This document shows positions 9,301-20,129 of a stretch of 64,000 nt of DNA, piece by piece. A program made the position numbers and the translations under genes. The stretch covers positions 355,355,001 to 355,419,000 of the forward strand of contig NC_092333.1 of NCBI RefSeq assembly GCF_046630445.1, given 5' to 3'. Source of the stretch: Rutidosis leptorrhynchoides (Eukaryota > Streptophyta > Magnoliopsida > Asterales > Asteraceae). How positions within the stretch are numbered: position 1 is the stretch's first letter; each line of letters begins with the position of its first letter. The notes below the pieces were generated by a model that saw nothing but the letters and a program-made list of their open reading frames with translations, was not told where the DNA came from and did not search any database.

Positions 9301-11995
9301 GTCATAAAACGTATATGCAACGCCAACGAAGACTAAATCCTAATATGCAAGATGTAGTTAAGAAAGAGATTATTAAACTGCTAGATGCAGGTCTAATTTA
9401 TCCAATCTCTGATAGTCAATGGGTAAGCCCAGTTCAATGCGTACCTAAGAAGGGTGGCATGACTGTCATTACAAATGAGAAAAATGAGCTTATTCCTACT
9501 AGGACTGTAACAGGATGGCGTGTATGTATTGATTATAGAAAATTAAATGACGCCACCAGAAAAGATCACTTTCCCTTACCTTTCATAGATCAAATGTTGG
9601 AAAGATTAGCCGGAAATAGTTACTATTGTTTTCTAGATGGATTTTCTGGATATTTTCAAATTCCAATAGCACCCGAGGACCAAGAGAAAACCACATTCAC
9701 GTGCCCTTATGGTATTTTTGCTTACAAACGCATGCCATTTGGACTTTGCAACGCCCCTGCAACCTTTCAAAGGTGTATGATAGCGATTTTTCACGACATG
9801 ATAGAAGAATGCATGGAAGTTTTTATGGATGACTTTTCAGTCTTCGGTGATACATTTGAATCATGTCTAGTTAATCTGGAACGAATGCTCCTTAGATGCG
9901 AACAATCAAACCTAGTTCTTAATTGGGAGAAATGTCATTTCATGGTTAAAGAAGGCATCGTTCTTGGACATAAAATTTCAAAAGAAGGAATTGAAGTGGA
10001 TAGAGCTAAAGTAGATGTAATTGCTAAACTTCCACATCCCACCAATGTTAGAGGAGTTAGGAATTTTCTAGGGGATGCCGGTTTTACCGACGTTTCATAA
10101 AAGATTTTTCAAAAATTGCCACTCCTATGAATAAACTCCTAGAAAAGGATGCACCATTCATCTTTTCAGATGAGTGTATCAAATCTTTTAATATTCTTAA
10201 AGAGAAACTCACTAATGCGCCGATCATGATAACACCAAATTGGAATCTACCATTTGAACTAATGTGCGATGCAAGTGATTTTGCAATGGGAGCCGTTTTA
10301 GGACAAAGGATTGAAAAACGATTTCAACCTGTATATTATGCTAGTAAGACGTTACAAGGAGCACAAACAAACTATACAACTACTGAAAAAGAACTCCTTG
10401 CTATTGTCTTTGCTTTTGACAAATTTCGATCATATCTCGTTCTAGCAAAAACGGTGGTCTATACCGACCATTCTGCTCTTAGATACCTATTTTCAAAACA
10501 AGATGCTAAACCAAGATTAATCCGTTGGATCTTACTCTTACAAGAGTTTGATATTGAAATCCGAGATAAAAGAGGAGCAGAAAATCTCGCCGCTGATCAT
10601 CTTTCTCGTCTTGAAAATCCCGAATTAGAAGTTCTAAATGAATCGGCCATACAAGACAACTTTCCTGATGAATATCTATTGAAGATAGATTATAATGAAA
10701 TCTCATGGTTTGCAGACTATGCAAACTACTTAGTTTGTGGATTCCTTGAGAAAGGATTATCGTACTAAAAACGAAAGAAATTCTTCAGTGATATAAAACA
10801 CTATTTTTGGGAAGATCCACATCTGTTTAAAAGTTGTCCCGATGGAATAATACGCCGATGTGTATTTGGAGATGAAGCTAGTAAAATTTTAAACCATTGT
10901 CACACAGGACCAACTGGAGGGCATTATGGGCCTCAACTAACAGCAAGAAAAGTTTATGATGCTGGATTCTATTGGCCTACAATTTACAAAGATGCACACC
11001 TTCTTTGCAAATCCTGTGATGCTTGTCAAAGGGCCGGAAAAATAAGTCAACGTGATGAAATGCCACAAAATGTCATCCAAGTATGTGAAGTATTTGACAT
11101 TTGGGGTATTGACTTTATGGGTCCATTTCCAAAATCTCATAATAATCTATATATACTCGTAGCCATTGATTATGTATCTAAATGGGCGGAAGCACAAGCT
11201 CTCCCAACTAATGATGCACGAGTTGTAGTCAACTTTTTAAAACGTCTTTTTGCAAGGTTTGGAACACCGAAAGCTTTGATAAGTGATCGGGGTACTCATT
11301 TCTGTAATAATCAACTTGAGAAAGTTCTTAAAAGATATGGAGTAACTCATAAAATCTCCACCGCATATCATCCACAAATAAGTGGACAAGTTAAAAATAC
11401 CAACCGAGCTTTAAAACGTATTCTAGAGAAAACCGTAGGATCAAATCCAAAGGAATGGTCCATTAAATTGGAGGATGCACTCTGGGCTTTTAGAACAGCC
11501 TACAAAACTCCAATTGGAACCACACCTTTTAGACTTATTTATGGAAAAGCATGTCATCTTCCAGTAGAAATTGAACACAAAGCATTTTGGGCTTTGAAAA
11601 CATGTAATCTTGATTTACATGAAGCTGGACGTCTACGATTAAGTCAACTAAATGAATTAGAAGAATTAAGACATGAAGCATACGAAAATTAGTTAATCTA
11701 TAAAGAAAGAACGAAGAAATGGCATGATAAAAGAATCAGAAGTTCAAAAGAATTTAAAGAAGGAGACAGAGTTCTTATTTTCAATTCACGATTCAAGCTA
11801 TTTCCTGGAAAATTGAAATCAAGATGGTCTGGACCATTCATAGTCAAAAGAGTTTTCCCATACGGAATGATAGAATTAATAAATTCAAATGGGATTGAAT
11901 TTAAAGTTAATGGTCACAGAGTTAAACATTACATACATGGTCCGATGGAAGTCGACAACGAAGTTAATCACAATTTCGACACCACAGCTAACTAA
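6393..11995 (+). pseudogene. gag-pol polyprotein of Athila-1, broken
   Basis: One gag-pol frame. Gag (6393-about 7800) has the conserved region with LPEGAIDTWDVLVDKFLKQF and a short zinc knuckle CEQCGGPHLTKDC (CX2CX3HX4C) near 7501-7540. Protease has LADLGASINLM near 8500 and ILGRPFLNTA near 8720. Reverse transcriptase (about 9390-10090) has GWRVCIDYRKLN and the catalytic FMDD near 9826. RNase H follows (CDASDFAMG, near 10267), then integrase with the HHCC zinc region (about 10898-11030) and the core ([16 protein letters not shown]). Breaks: in-frame TGA at 7455-7457, a one-base loss in a T run near 10080-10086, TAA at 10766-10768 and TAG at 11690-11692. The residue at the third DDE position (after GQV, near 11392) is Lys, not the family's Glu. 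These changes prevent an active product. Confidence 0.93.
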
Positions 11996-12164
11996 GTGTG
12001 GGGAGAATCAAGTCTTTAAAGGATAATATGTATTTTTGTTATAGTTAGATTGTCTGTTTTCGTGTAGTTCTCGAAAATGGAACCCGAATGGTCTTTCCCT
12101 AGCAGACCCTAAAGAACCTTCTCCCCCCATTCTGAATTTTTATTTTTTTTTAGGTTTTTAGGAA

Positions 12165-12581
12165 ATGAAGACTGCCTGTGAACTAAACCATGGTCTAATG
12201 CTACACGCTTTGATCACTAAACGTAATAATGACATACTACCGAGTGAATTAGTATCAGTAATCAGAGAAAGAATGGACGGAGTTAGAAAAGAATCTAGAT
12301 GCGAAGATAATAAGTTACAATTTGGTAAAGGAAAATCAAAATCCGCAGCGAAAAGAAGAGCACGACACCTAGAAAGATGTCACAAATGCGAAAAATGGTC
12401 ACATGGAGGTAAATGTTCAAATAATCAAACCTATTCAAATACCGAATTTGTTACTTTATGCAGAGACGGACCGTTCATATGTTTAGAAGAAACGACACTG
12501 AATGCTCGAGGTTACGCCTATGTAGCTATGGAAAACCAATTAAACCGACTATCTTATGAATGGGATAGATCATATAACTAA
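12165..12581 (+). CDS. 138-residue basic, zinc-knuckle-like ORF of Athila-1 (unknown function)
   Basis: Intact ORF downstream of pol, in no family I recognise. Residues 55-71 are strongly basic (KGKSKS then KRRARHLER), followed by C72-X2-C75-X4-H80-X3-C84, one residue shorter than the retroviral CX2CX4HX4C knuckle. Together they suggest a nucleic-acid binding protein with a possible nuclear signal. The ATG follows a long T tract ending TTTTTAG. Sixteen bases after the stop is CACAG|GTAAGT, an excellent splice donor at 12598. The ORF could therefore lie on an alternatively spliced exon. It remains open although gag-pol of the same copy is broken. Athila-2 has no counterpart. It could be a captured host fragment or an element-specific accessory gene. 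Confidence 0.6.
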   Translation: MKTACELNHGLMLHALITKRNNDILPSELVSVIRERMDGVRKESRCEDNKLQFGKGKSKSAAKRRARHLERCHKCEKWSHGGKCSNNQTYSNTEFVTLCRDGPFICLEETTLNARGYAYVAMENQLNRLSYEWDRSYN

Positions 12582-13541
12582 GAAATATATCTCACAGGTA
12601 AGTCTGTACAGTTTTTTTTTTTTTTTTTTTTTTTTAACCTTTTGATAATAAACGCTAATTTGTTCGCTATAAAGTATTAAATTGGTATTGAATAAAATTA
12701 GGTTTGGCGACCGAAATTATTGATATCATTCAAAAATTTATTACATCACTGCGAAATTTAACGTTTATTCTTAAGGTATAAATATCTTTAATCAATCAAC
12801 CCAAAATATTTCAAAAATTCGTCATGAGTTAAATTAGGTCTTGGAACCGAAATTACTTTACCGAAAAGAGGGGCGCATATTTTTGATAATATTTGATTGA
12901 TTAAAGTGGGATAAAAAGCCAAAAAGATTTTTAATTTTATTTTTACCATGTTTTTAAAATTAATATTTAAATTTTAAATTAATATTGTAAACTTTGTAAA
13001 AACAATATTTTTAAAATTGTAAATATTTGAATTTTTAAATTAAGTTTGGTGTGAATTTTTAATTTTTAAAATATGAATTTTTAATTTTATGCATTTCAAA
13101 TTTTAAGTTTGGTGTGAATTTTTAATATTAATTTTGAATTTTATATTTAAGTTGTGTGAATTTAAAAACAAAAATTTACTTTATCTCATTAAGTTAAAAA
13201 TAGGATTTTTAAAATTCTTCGTAAGTTGAAGACTAGGTCTTTGAACCGAAATTGCTTTACCCGAGGAAGGGACGAGAACTTTTATTATCATTATTTTTAA
13301 TCTTATTGAATTAAAGTATGCCAAAAACATTAAAAAACCCAAAAATCTTTACTTTTAAAAAAAACCGCGCTTTGATTTGACAAATTTTAAAATTTTGTCG
13401 AGGGACAGACTAGGACAACGATCCGAAACGCCCTCGCTCCTAAAGGAAAACAAAATTTTTAAAATTTAATTAATTATAAGTTTTATAAAGCATAAGGTTT
13501 TATAAAAAAAAAAAAAAAAGCTGAAAATACTGTAGCCGGCA
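12582..13541 (+). other. AT-rich noncoding region of Athila-1 with repeated GGT-N6-ACCGAAATT motif
   Basis: No gene seen. A strong donor-like CAG|GTAAGT occurs at 12595-12603 and a T run at about 12609-12635. The motif GGT-N6-ACCGAAATT occurs at 12701, 12837 and 13236, with a weaker copy near 13412. Each of the copies at 12837 and 13236 continues with CTTTACC after one or two bases. Confidence 0.6.
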
Positions 13542-13592
13542 CCCCATGCGATCGCATGGGGTTTGCACTTGGAACCCATGCGATCGCATGGG
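13542..13592. promoter_or_regulatory. Third palindrome pair of Athila-1, upstream of the 3' ORF
   Basis: CATGCGATCGCATG at 13545-13558 (extended to a 20-bp perfect palindrome, 13542-13561) and at 13577-13590 (18-bp palindrome 13575-13592). Spacing is again 32 bp start to start. The pair lies about 140 bp before the proposed first exon of the 3' ORF. Confidence 0.8.
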
Positions 13593-13732
13593 GACCAAAT
13601 GCAGGTCAGAAACAAATACAGCAGCGGGTCTGTTCTTCACACAAAACACACACATACACCCGAAAAAACTCTCAAATCTTCACCAAATTTCGCCAAAATT
13701 CACCGTAATTCGTCATTTTTCTTGCTCTAATC

Positions 13733-15921
13733 ATGCCTAGATTCTCATTCTTCAGCAAATTGGTAAAAATTACACCCCTAAACTCTATAAATTCCTAGTT
13801 TTTGTGATAATTACCAATTTTTTACCTAATGCAATTTTGTTAATTTCTAGTGTAATTAGTGTTAAATTGTTAGTATTTTATGCATGTATAACCTAGATTG
13901 ATGCTATTTAACATGATTTGAAGCCAAAAACTTCAAAATTTTTAGAAATCTAGGGTTTGTGTTCTTGAGCAATTTGGGGCTTTTTGATATAAACAGGTTA
14001 TGGCCGATTTTTGTCATGAATTATTGCTAAATTGAGTAGTGTAACATGTTTAGATAGTTAAATGATCCAAACAATGATCCTAAACATGATTTTTGGAGAT
14101 TAAAGTGGACTTTTTAAGTCCAAAATTCATGAACTTGATTAATTTGATATATTTGCCATTTGAGACTTGTTTAATTATTAATAATGAATATTTTGACATG
14201 TTATTTGAGTTAAATGCTTATGAATTTTGTATACATTTTCATATGTGCTTATTTGAAAAGTGTAGAATTGTGAAAAATTGTGAAAATGTGTATAAGTTTA
14301 ATTTTGATTTAACATGTTATAGTGATTGTTTTAAGTTGTTATTTTGCTAACACTAATGCATATTTGGATGCACAATTTTTGTGTTTAATGTGTTTTACAG
14401 AGAGCCGATACTGGAGGTTCAGGAGCATCATCATCTAGAAGACCAGCACCAGTACCAGAACCAGAACCAGAAATGCAACACGAACAAGAACCACAATAGG
14501 AACAATAACAGCCTGATCAGCACATACCTTATTATGATCCAGTATAGTTTGTTGATGAATTCATAGTATTCCCAATGAGGCCGCCAGTAGAATTCCCAAC
14601 GATTCCTGAGCACACTCTACATCCTAATCTGAGATTTGATAGAAGATGGAGAGATTACGAGACATATCAAAGGAACAAATTCAAATTGGTAACAAAAAAT
14701 GTAGAGGTGCCAAGGGTAATTGATTGGGCCCCTTTGGAAACGGTCCATCTAGCTGACCGTGTTAGACAGCTTTTAGTTCAAAGGTATGGCAGTTCTTCTT
14801 TTACAGATTGGGAACATCTTTTCACCATTCGTAGACCTGTATATAAGGAATGGTGTGTTGAGTTGATGAGTACTGTATCACTTGATACAAATATAGTTAG
14901 GATAGATGATAGAAGATTTCTTAGGTTTATCCTTGGCGGTAGGATGTACAGAATGTCCATGCTGGACATGGCCAGGGCCTTACAGATATATACTCCTGGT
15001 GAGTTGCTATTACCCGATTGTACAAACTTAATTCATTATGGTGAACGGGTAGATAGTAACTTTGACGTTGACGCCATTTGGAGGCGTATGTCACATTTTG
15101 ATGTTTTTACACGAGCAGGAGGACACACCTATACACATATTGACAGAGCCGAGCTTCGTATTATTCATAGATTTTTTGCTAACTCGATTACACAAAGAGG
15201 TCATAATAAAGAAAAAATTACCTTATATGATTTATTCTACCTAAAGTGTATTCGGGATCCTAGAAGATTTGTCAATATCCCTTACTGTGTTGCTTTTTAT
15301 TTATCTAAAATGGTAGAGGGAATGCAGGACGGGAGTATAATAGGAGGAGGTATTTTTGTTACTCTCATTGGAGAGTATTTAGGTGTTGATAGGAACCAAG
15401 GGGGTCCATTACAGGTTTGTAGAGAACAGGTTGAGCCCTTAGGATTGAAAGTTTATGTGGGTGCTAAGGTATTGAAAAGTAGACGTAACCAGGCAGTACC
15501 CTATGAGGGATCTCATCCTCAGGTAGAGAGAGGCTCAGACGAGGAAATGGAGGAGGCGGAAGACATTAGGGATGTCTTTCGAGATGCTATTCTTGACGTC
15601 CACGTTCGTATAGATGAGGAAGCAATGACGAACGCGGCAAGACATAGTATGTATGAGCAGTGGAACTCCGAGCGAGTATACGAGGATTATAGGCGACGCC
15701 AACACGATAGCTGGTTAGTTCATCAGCACCAAATCATGAGCCAGCTATCATATCAGGTACCAAATAACTATGTACCTACTCGACCTGCTCATTTTCCGCC
15801 ACATAGCCCCGATATCCGACCACCCTTTAACCAGTATGACTATAACCAAGCCTATCAGAACACCTATAACCAACAATGGAACCCACCCGATGAGATGAAC
15901 TGGAACCCCTATCCAGACTGA
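13733..15921 (+). pseudogene. Athila ORF in env position (PF03078-like), probably two exons, broken near N-terminus
   Basis: The main open stretch, 14575-15921, encodes 448 residues resembling the Athila ORF-1 family (order: YGSSSFTDWEHLFTIRRPVY, then FLRFILGGRMYRMSMLDMARAL, then DPRRFVNIPYCVAFYLSKM) with a Gln/Asn/Pro-rich tail. I see no signal peptide or clear membrane segment, so it is env-like only by position. A first exon is likely: ATG at 13733, ten codons, donor GTAAAA at 13763 and acceptor TTTTACAG ending at 14400. Splicing them keeps one frame into 14401-15921 through RADTGGSGASSSRRP and a Pro-Glu repeat. Three stops lie between 14401 and 14575 (TAG, TAA, TAG), each one C-to-T change from a Gln codon. 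Function of the family is unknown. Confidence 0.72.
13763..14400 (+). other. Probable intron in the 3' ORF of Athila-1
   Basis: 638 bases, T-rich, starting GTAAAA and ending TGTTTTACAG. The flanking exons are in the same reading frame. Inferred from sequence only. Confidence 0.55.
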
Positions 15922-18123
15922 TTTAGTTCCATTTGGTTATTTTTATGATTATTATGTTTTTATCTTTTGACTTTTTCATGTTTAAACTTATGTTATTGGA
16001 TAAATTTGTGTAATTTTTATTATTTTATTATTATTGTGTACTATTATTTCATATTTAGAATTTGAAAGTAGGATATTAAGTCCCATTTCAAATTGCCATG
16101 CATGATTATACTTGTATGTATGTATATTGTCGATTGTTCAAAACAGGGTAAAACAGCGCATTTTCAAAGACTGGCATTAAGTTCAGCAAAAGCTACTAAT
16201 TTTGACGACAAGATGACAAATAAATGTGATGTAACAACAGACGAAATGAGCAAATGCTATGCACCATTTATCATTCAGCAAACAAACGCCAATATATTTG
16301 GAAACTTTGGTAAAATTTAATCATTTCTACGCTAATCACCCTCAATAATTTAAATTGTACTGATTTCTTGCAAATGAGGGCATTGCAAGATCTTAAGTGT
16401 GGGAAGGGGTTAAATTCTTTCGGATTTTTAAAATTTTTATCTTTATACACTTGGTTACCATTAAAAATACTAGTAACGTAGTAGTTGTATTAGAATCTAG
16501 TGCTCTCTGATAATAAAGAGCAGCCCTAGTCTTATATACTGACTACCCAATTCTAGTAAAATTTTTCAAAATTTTCAATTAAATGAACTCAAAATCATGT
16601 TTATACATATTTATGAACGATAAAACTAGGTGTTAACACCGAAATTATTGTAACCTCGGAAAGGACATAAATTGAGAAACAAACCAAAATGTTGAAATTC
16701 ATTTAAAATGGAATAGAGGACGATAAAAAGGAAAATAAAAGCCAAGTGTGGGAAAATTTACCAAGTTATCTTAAACATATGTCACATATATCTGTAACAA
16801 ATAACTGAAAATACTTTTGCTTTGGACTAAACTAAACCATTTTACCCGATGAAAGAAAAGAAGAGATGGATCTACACGATGAATCAATTCCATCATTAAA
16901 AGGAAGTAAAGTCTTCCGAAAAAGACACGCGCTTCTTGATTTAGGTCAAGAAGTTGTCGTCTAGACCAGCTGTAGGTTGACGAAAAATCTAGAAAAGTCA
17001 TCTCTAAAATCAGCAGGAAATCCATGGACCTCATCATCAAACAGGGTCGCCAAGTGGTCAGATTTATCCTAACCATGAGAAGGATTTATCTCGTACAATG
17101 GGGGGCACCATGCAAATTAGCTTGATAAGACTAATGAATCAGATCTCCAGAAAGGATAATCTCCTTAAAAGATCAAAAATCAGCTTTTAAGACTGATATT
17201 AATCAATCCTTGAGATTGACTTTAAAGATTGAGAATTACAAACTCATGGAATTCGATGATATCTAAACTCGAGCTTGAACGAGAAAATATTTTGATCAAA
17301 TTAAAACCGATTTGTTTTCTGAAAACCCATTTTCAATGCGTTCATTACCATTGAACGTAAAATCCTAGGAATTCACCTGGAATTCATTAGGTCACCTGAA
17401 CCAAATCGGGTGTCAACCGTAAGAACAGTGGTTGCATAGTGGTCAAAGACAGGACCTTGTGCCAGACCGAAAAATCATAAGGGTGAGCTTTACTTTTGCT
17501 CCTACCAAGGATAGTAATTGCATTCGACACGTTATAGACCATAATTAAAAGCATGTCAGGGGACATTGCCTTAACAGTTGCTTGTTCAACGCTTTCCTTT
17601 ACAACCGGACGGTAGTTTATCGAAAGGTAATATACGGGACAAGTAAACTGGACGTGTTGCTTTCCAAATACAAGGTTAGCAAGTGGGTGACACAAAACCG
17701 CAAGTTTTGAGCTAAAATTTTCAAATCTGAAACCCACAAAAATATTTTGCAAACACCGGTGAAGGGTTATTCCGGAAAACTTATCTAGGGTAAAAGCTAG
17801 ATTGAATTTTCAAAAGATCAAATATTTTCATAAAGATCCAATTTCCTTAAGGATCTACATTTTCATAGTCATGTGGGACTGTAAACCGCCTTTCAAATGT
17901 GCACTTTGCTTTGGAAACCGAAAGTAAATCGGCTATTTGATTGCAAGTGTCGTTGACCTAAACCCGAGGCAACTGTGGATGACACACCCACCTTTAACCA
18001 TGGTTCTATCGTTACTATCATTGTTTATACCGTCGTATAGAAATCACTGATGTACAAAGTGTGAAGAATAAAGAAGTGATTCTAGTATTTCAAGACGATA
18101 TTGCTTGAGGACAAGCAACGCTC
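15922..18123 (+). other. 3' noncoding region of Athila-1
   Basis: About 2.2 kb without a convincing gene. It contains the GGT-N6-ACCGAAATT motif at 16629 (here a perfect GGTGTTAACACC palindrome), AAGTGTGGG tracts at 16395 and 16744, and a block at about 16884-17165 that is conserved in Athila-2 (55133-55414). The rest is AT-rich with no feature I recognise. Confidence 0.7.
16884..17165 (+). ncRNA. Conserved 3' noncoding block shared by the two Athila families (candidate structured RNA)
   Basis: About 280 bases align with 55133-55414 of Athila-2, far better than neighbouring DNA. At the same position in each there is a hairpin with different sequence: CTTCTTGA/TCAAGAAG at 16932-16953 here and CTAAC/GTTAG at 55182-55195 there. 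That pattern suggests selection for RNA structure. A role in packaging, export or reverse transcription is inference. Confidence 0.5.
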
Positions 18124-18138
18124 AAGTGTGGGAATATT
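18124..18138 (+). promoter_or_regulatory. Polypurine tract of Athila-1
   Basis: AAGTGTGGGAATATT directly precedes the 3' LTR. The preceding GGACAAGCAACG is shared with Athila-2. Confidence 0.85.
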
Positions 18139-20129
18139 TGATAATGCTAAAAACGAACATATATTTCATAGCATTATTCCTCAAGAAAGACAAGCTTTTA
18201 GTTGCAATTGTTCTATTTACAAGTAATATTCGTTTAAATAATAAAAGGTGAAGACAAAAGATAGATTCGACGAATTGAAGACGCAAACGACCAAAAAGCT
18301 CAAAAGTACAAAATACAATCAAAGAGGTTCCAATTATTGATAAGAAACGTCTCGAAATTACAAGAGTACAAGATTCAAAACGCAAAGTACAAGATATTAA
18401 ATTATACGCAAGGACGTTCGAAAATCCGGAACCGGGACATGAGTCAACTCTCAACGCTCGACGCAACGGACTAAAAATTACAAGTCAACTATGCACATAA
18501 ATATAATATAATATTTAAATAATTCTTATAATTATTTAATATATTATATTATTTATAAAACCGTCGGCAGAAAAAAACAACCAAATATGAGTCTCCCCAG
18601 CTGGCCATGCGATCGCATGGCCTGGAAGGCATAAATCCATGCGATCGCATGATCCCCAGTTCCAGCCCACATGCCTATAAAAATCGAGCTTTGGTGCACC
18701 ACAAATCCATCTATCTTTCTCTTTTCTCCATTCATACGATATATTTATATTTTAATTTTAATTTTAATTTTAATTATAATTCTAATAATAAGGGTATGTT
18801 AGCGAATATTGTAAGGGTGTAAGAAAAATTCTGTCCGTGTAACGCTACGCTATTTTTAATCATTGTAAGTTATGTTCAACCTTTTTACATTAATGTCTCG
18901 TAGCTAAGTTATTATTATACTTATTTAATCCGAAGTAATCATGATGTTGGGCTAATTACTAAAATTGGGTAATTGGGCTTTGTATCATAATTGGGGTTTG
19001 GACAAAAGAACGACACTTGTGGAAATTAGACTATGGGCTATTAATGGGCTTTATATTTTTTAACTAAATGATAGTTTGTTAATGTTAATATAAAGATTTA
19101 CAATTGGGCGTCCCTATAAATTACCATATACACTCAATCGGACACGATGGGCGGGGTATTTATATGTACGAATAATCGTTCATTTAACCGGACACGGGAA
19201 TGGATTAATAGCCACTAGAATAATTAAAACAGGGGTGAAATTATGTACAAGGACACTTGGTATAATTGATAACAAAATATTAAAATCTTGGGTTACACTC
19301 AGTCGACATCCTGGTGTAATTATTAAACAAAGTATTAAAATCTTGTTACAGTTTAAGTCCCCAATTAGTTGGAATATTTAACTTCGGGTATAAGGATAAT
19401 TTGACGAGGACACTCGCACTTTATATTTATGACTGATGGGCTGTTATGGACAAAAACCAGATGGACATATTAAATAATCCAGGACAAAGGACAATTAACC
19501 CATGGGCATAAAACTAAAATCAACACGTCAAACATCATGATTACGGAAGTTTAAATAAGCATAATTCTGTTATTTCATATTTAATTTCCTTTATTTTATA
19601 TTTAATTGCACTTCTAATTATCGCATTTTTATTGTTATTGTATTTAATTGCACTTTTAATTATCGTACTTTTTAATTATCGCAAGTTTATTTTATCGCAC
19701 TTTTATTATTCGCAATTTCATTATCGTTATTTACTTTATGCTTTAATTTAAGTCTTGTATTTATTTTTAATATTTTACATTTGGTTTTAACTGCGACTAA
19801 AGTTTTAAAATCGACAAACCGGTCATTAAACGGTAAAAACCCCCCATTTATAATAATAATATTACTTATATATATATATATTTGTATTTTTATAAAAGTA
19901 AACTAATATAGCGTTAAGCTTTGTTTAAAAAGATTCCCTGTGGAACGAACCGGACTTACTAAAAACTACACTACTGTACGATTAGGTACACTGCCTATAA
20001 GTGTTGTAGCAAGGTTTAAGTATATCCATTCTATAAATAAATAAATATCTTGTGTAAAATTATATCGTATTTAATAGTATTTTCTGTAAAAATATAAGCT
20101 ATTTTATATACTACTCTGCTAAAACATCA
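18139..20129 (+). repeat. 3' LTR of Athila-1
   Basis: 1991 bp matching 2985-4984 with about 25 substitutions and a few small indels by eye. It carries the terminal stem-loop (18141-18177), the palindrome pair (18606-18651) and the TATA box. It is followed by the duplicated ACTTG. Confidence 0.96.

Larger units (their letters stand above)
2985..20129 (+). mobile_element. Athila-1: Athila-type Ty3/gypsy element with extra ORFs
   Basis: A 17,145-bp element with LTRs of 2000 and 1991 bp, tRNA-Asp type PBS, gag-pol, a 138-residue zinc-knuckle-like ORF, an Athila ORF in the env position, a long 3' noncoding region and a polypurine tract. LTRs differ by roughly 25 substitutions plus small indels as counted by eye (about 1.2%). 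Gag-pol has several breaks, so the copy is not autonomous now. It lies in the same orientation as its host element A. Confidence 0.95.

Noticed and set aside
16771..17076. Minus-strand 101-codon ORF in the conserved 3' block of Athila-1
   Set aside because: The matching Athila-2 block does not keep the frame, so conservation is not coding.
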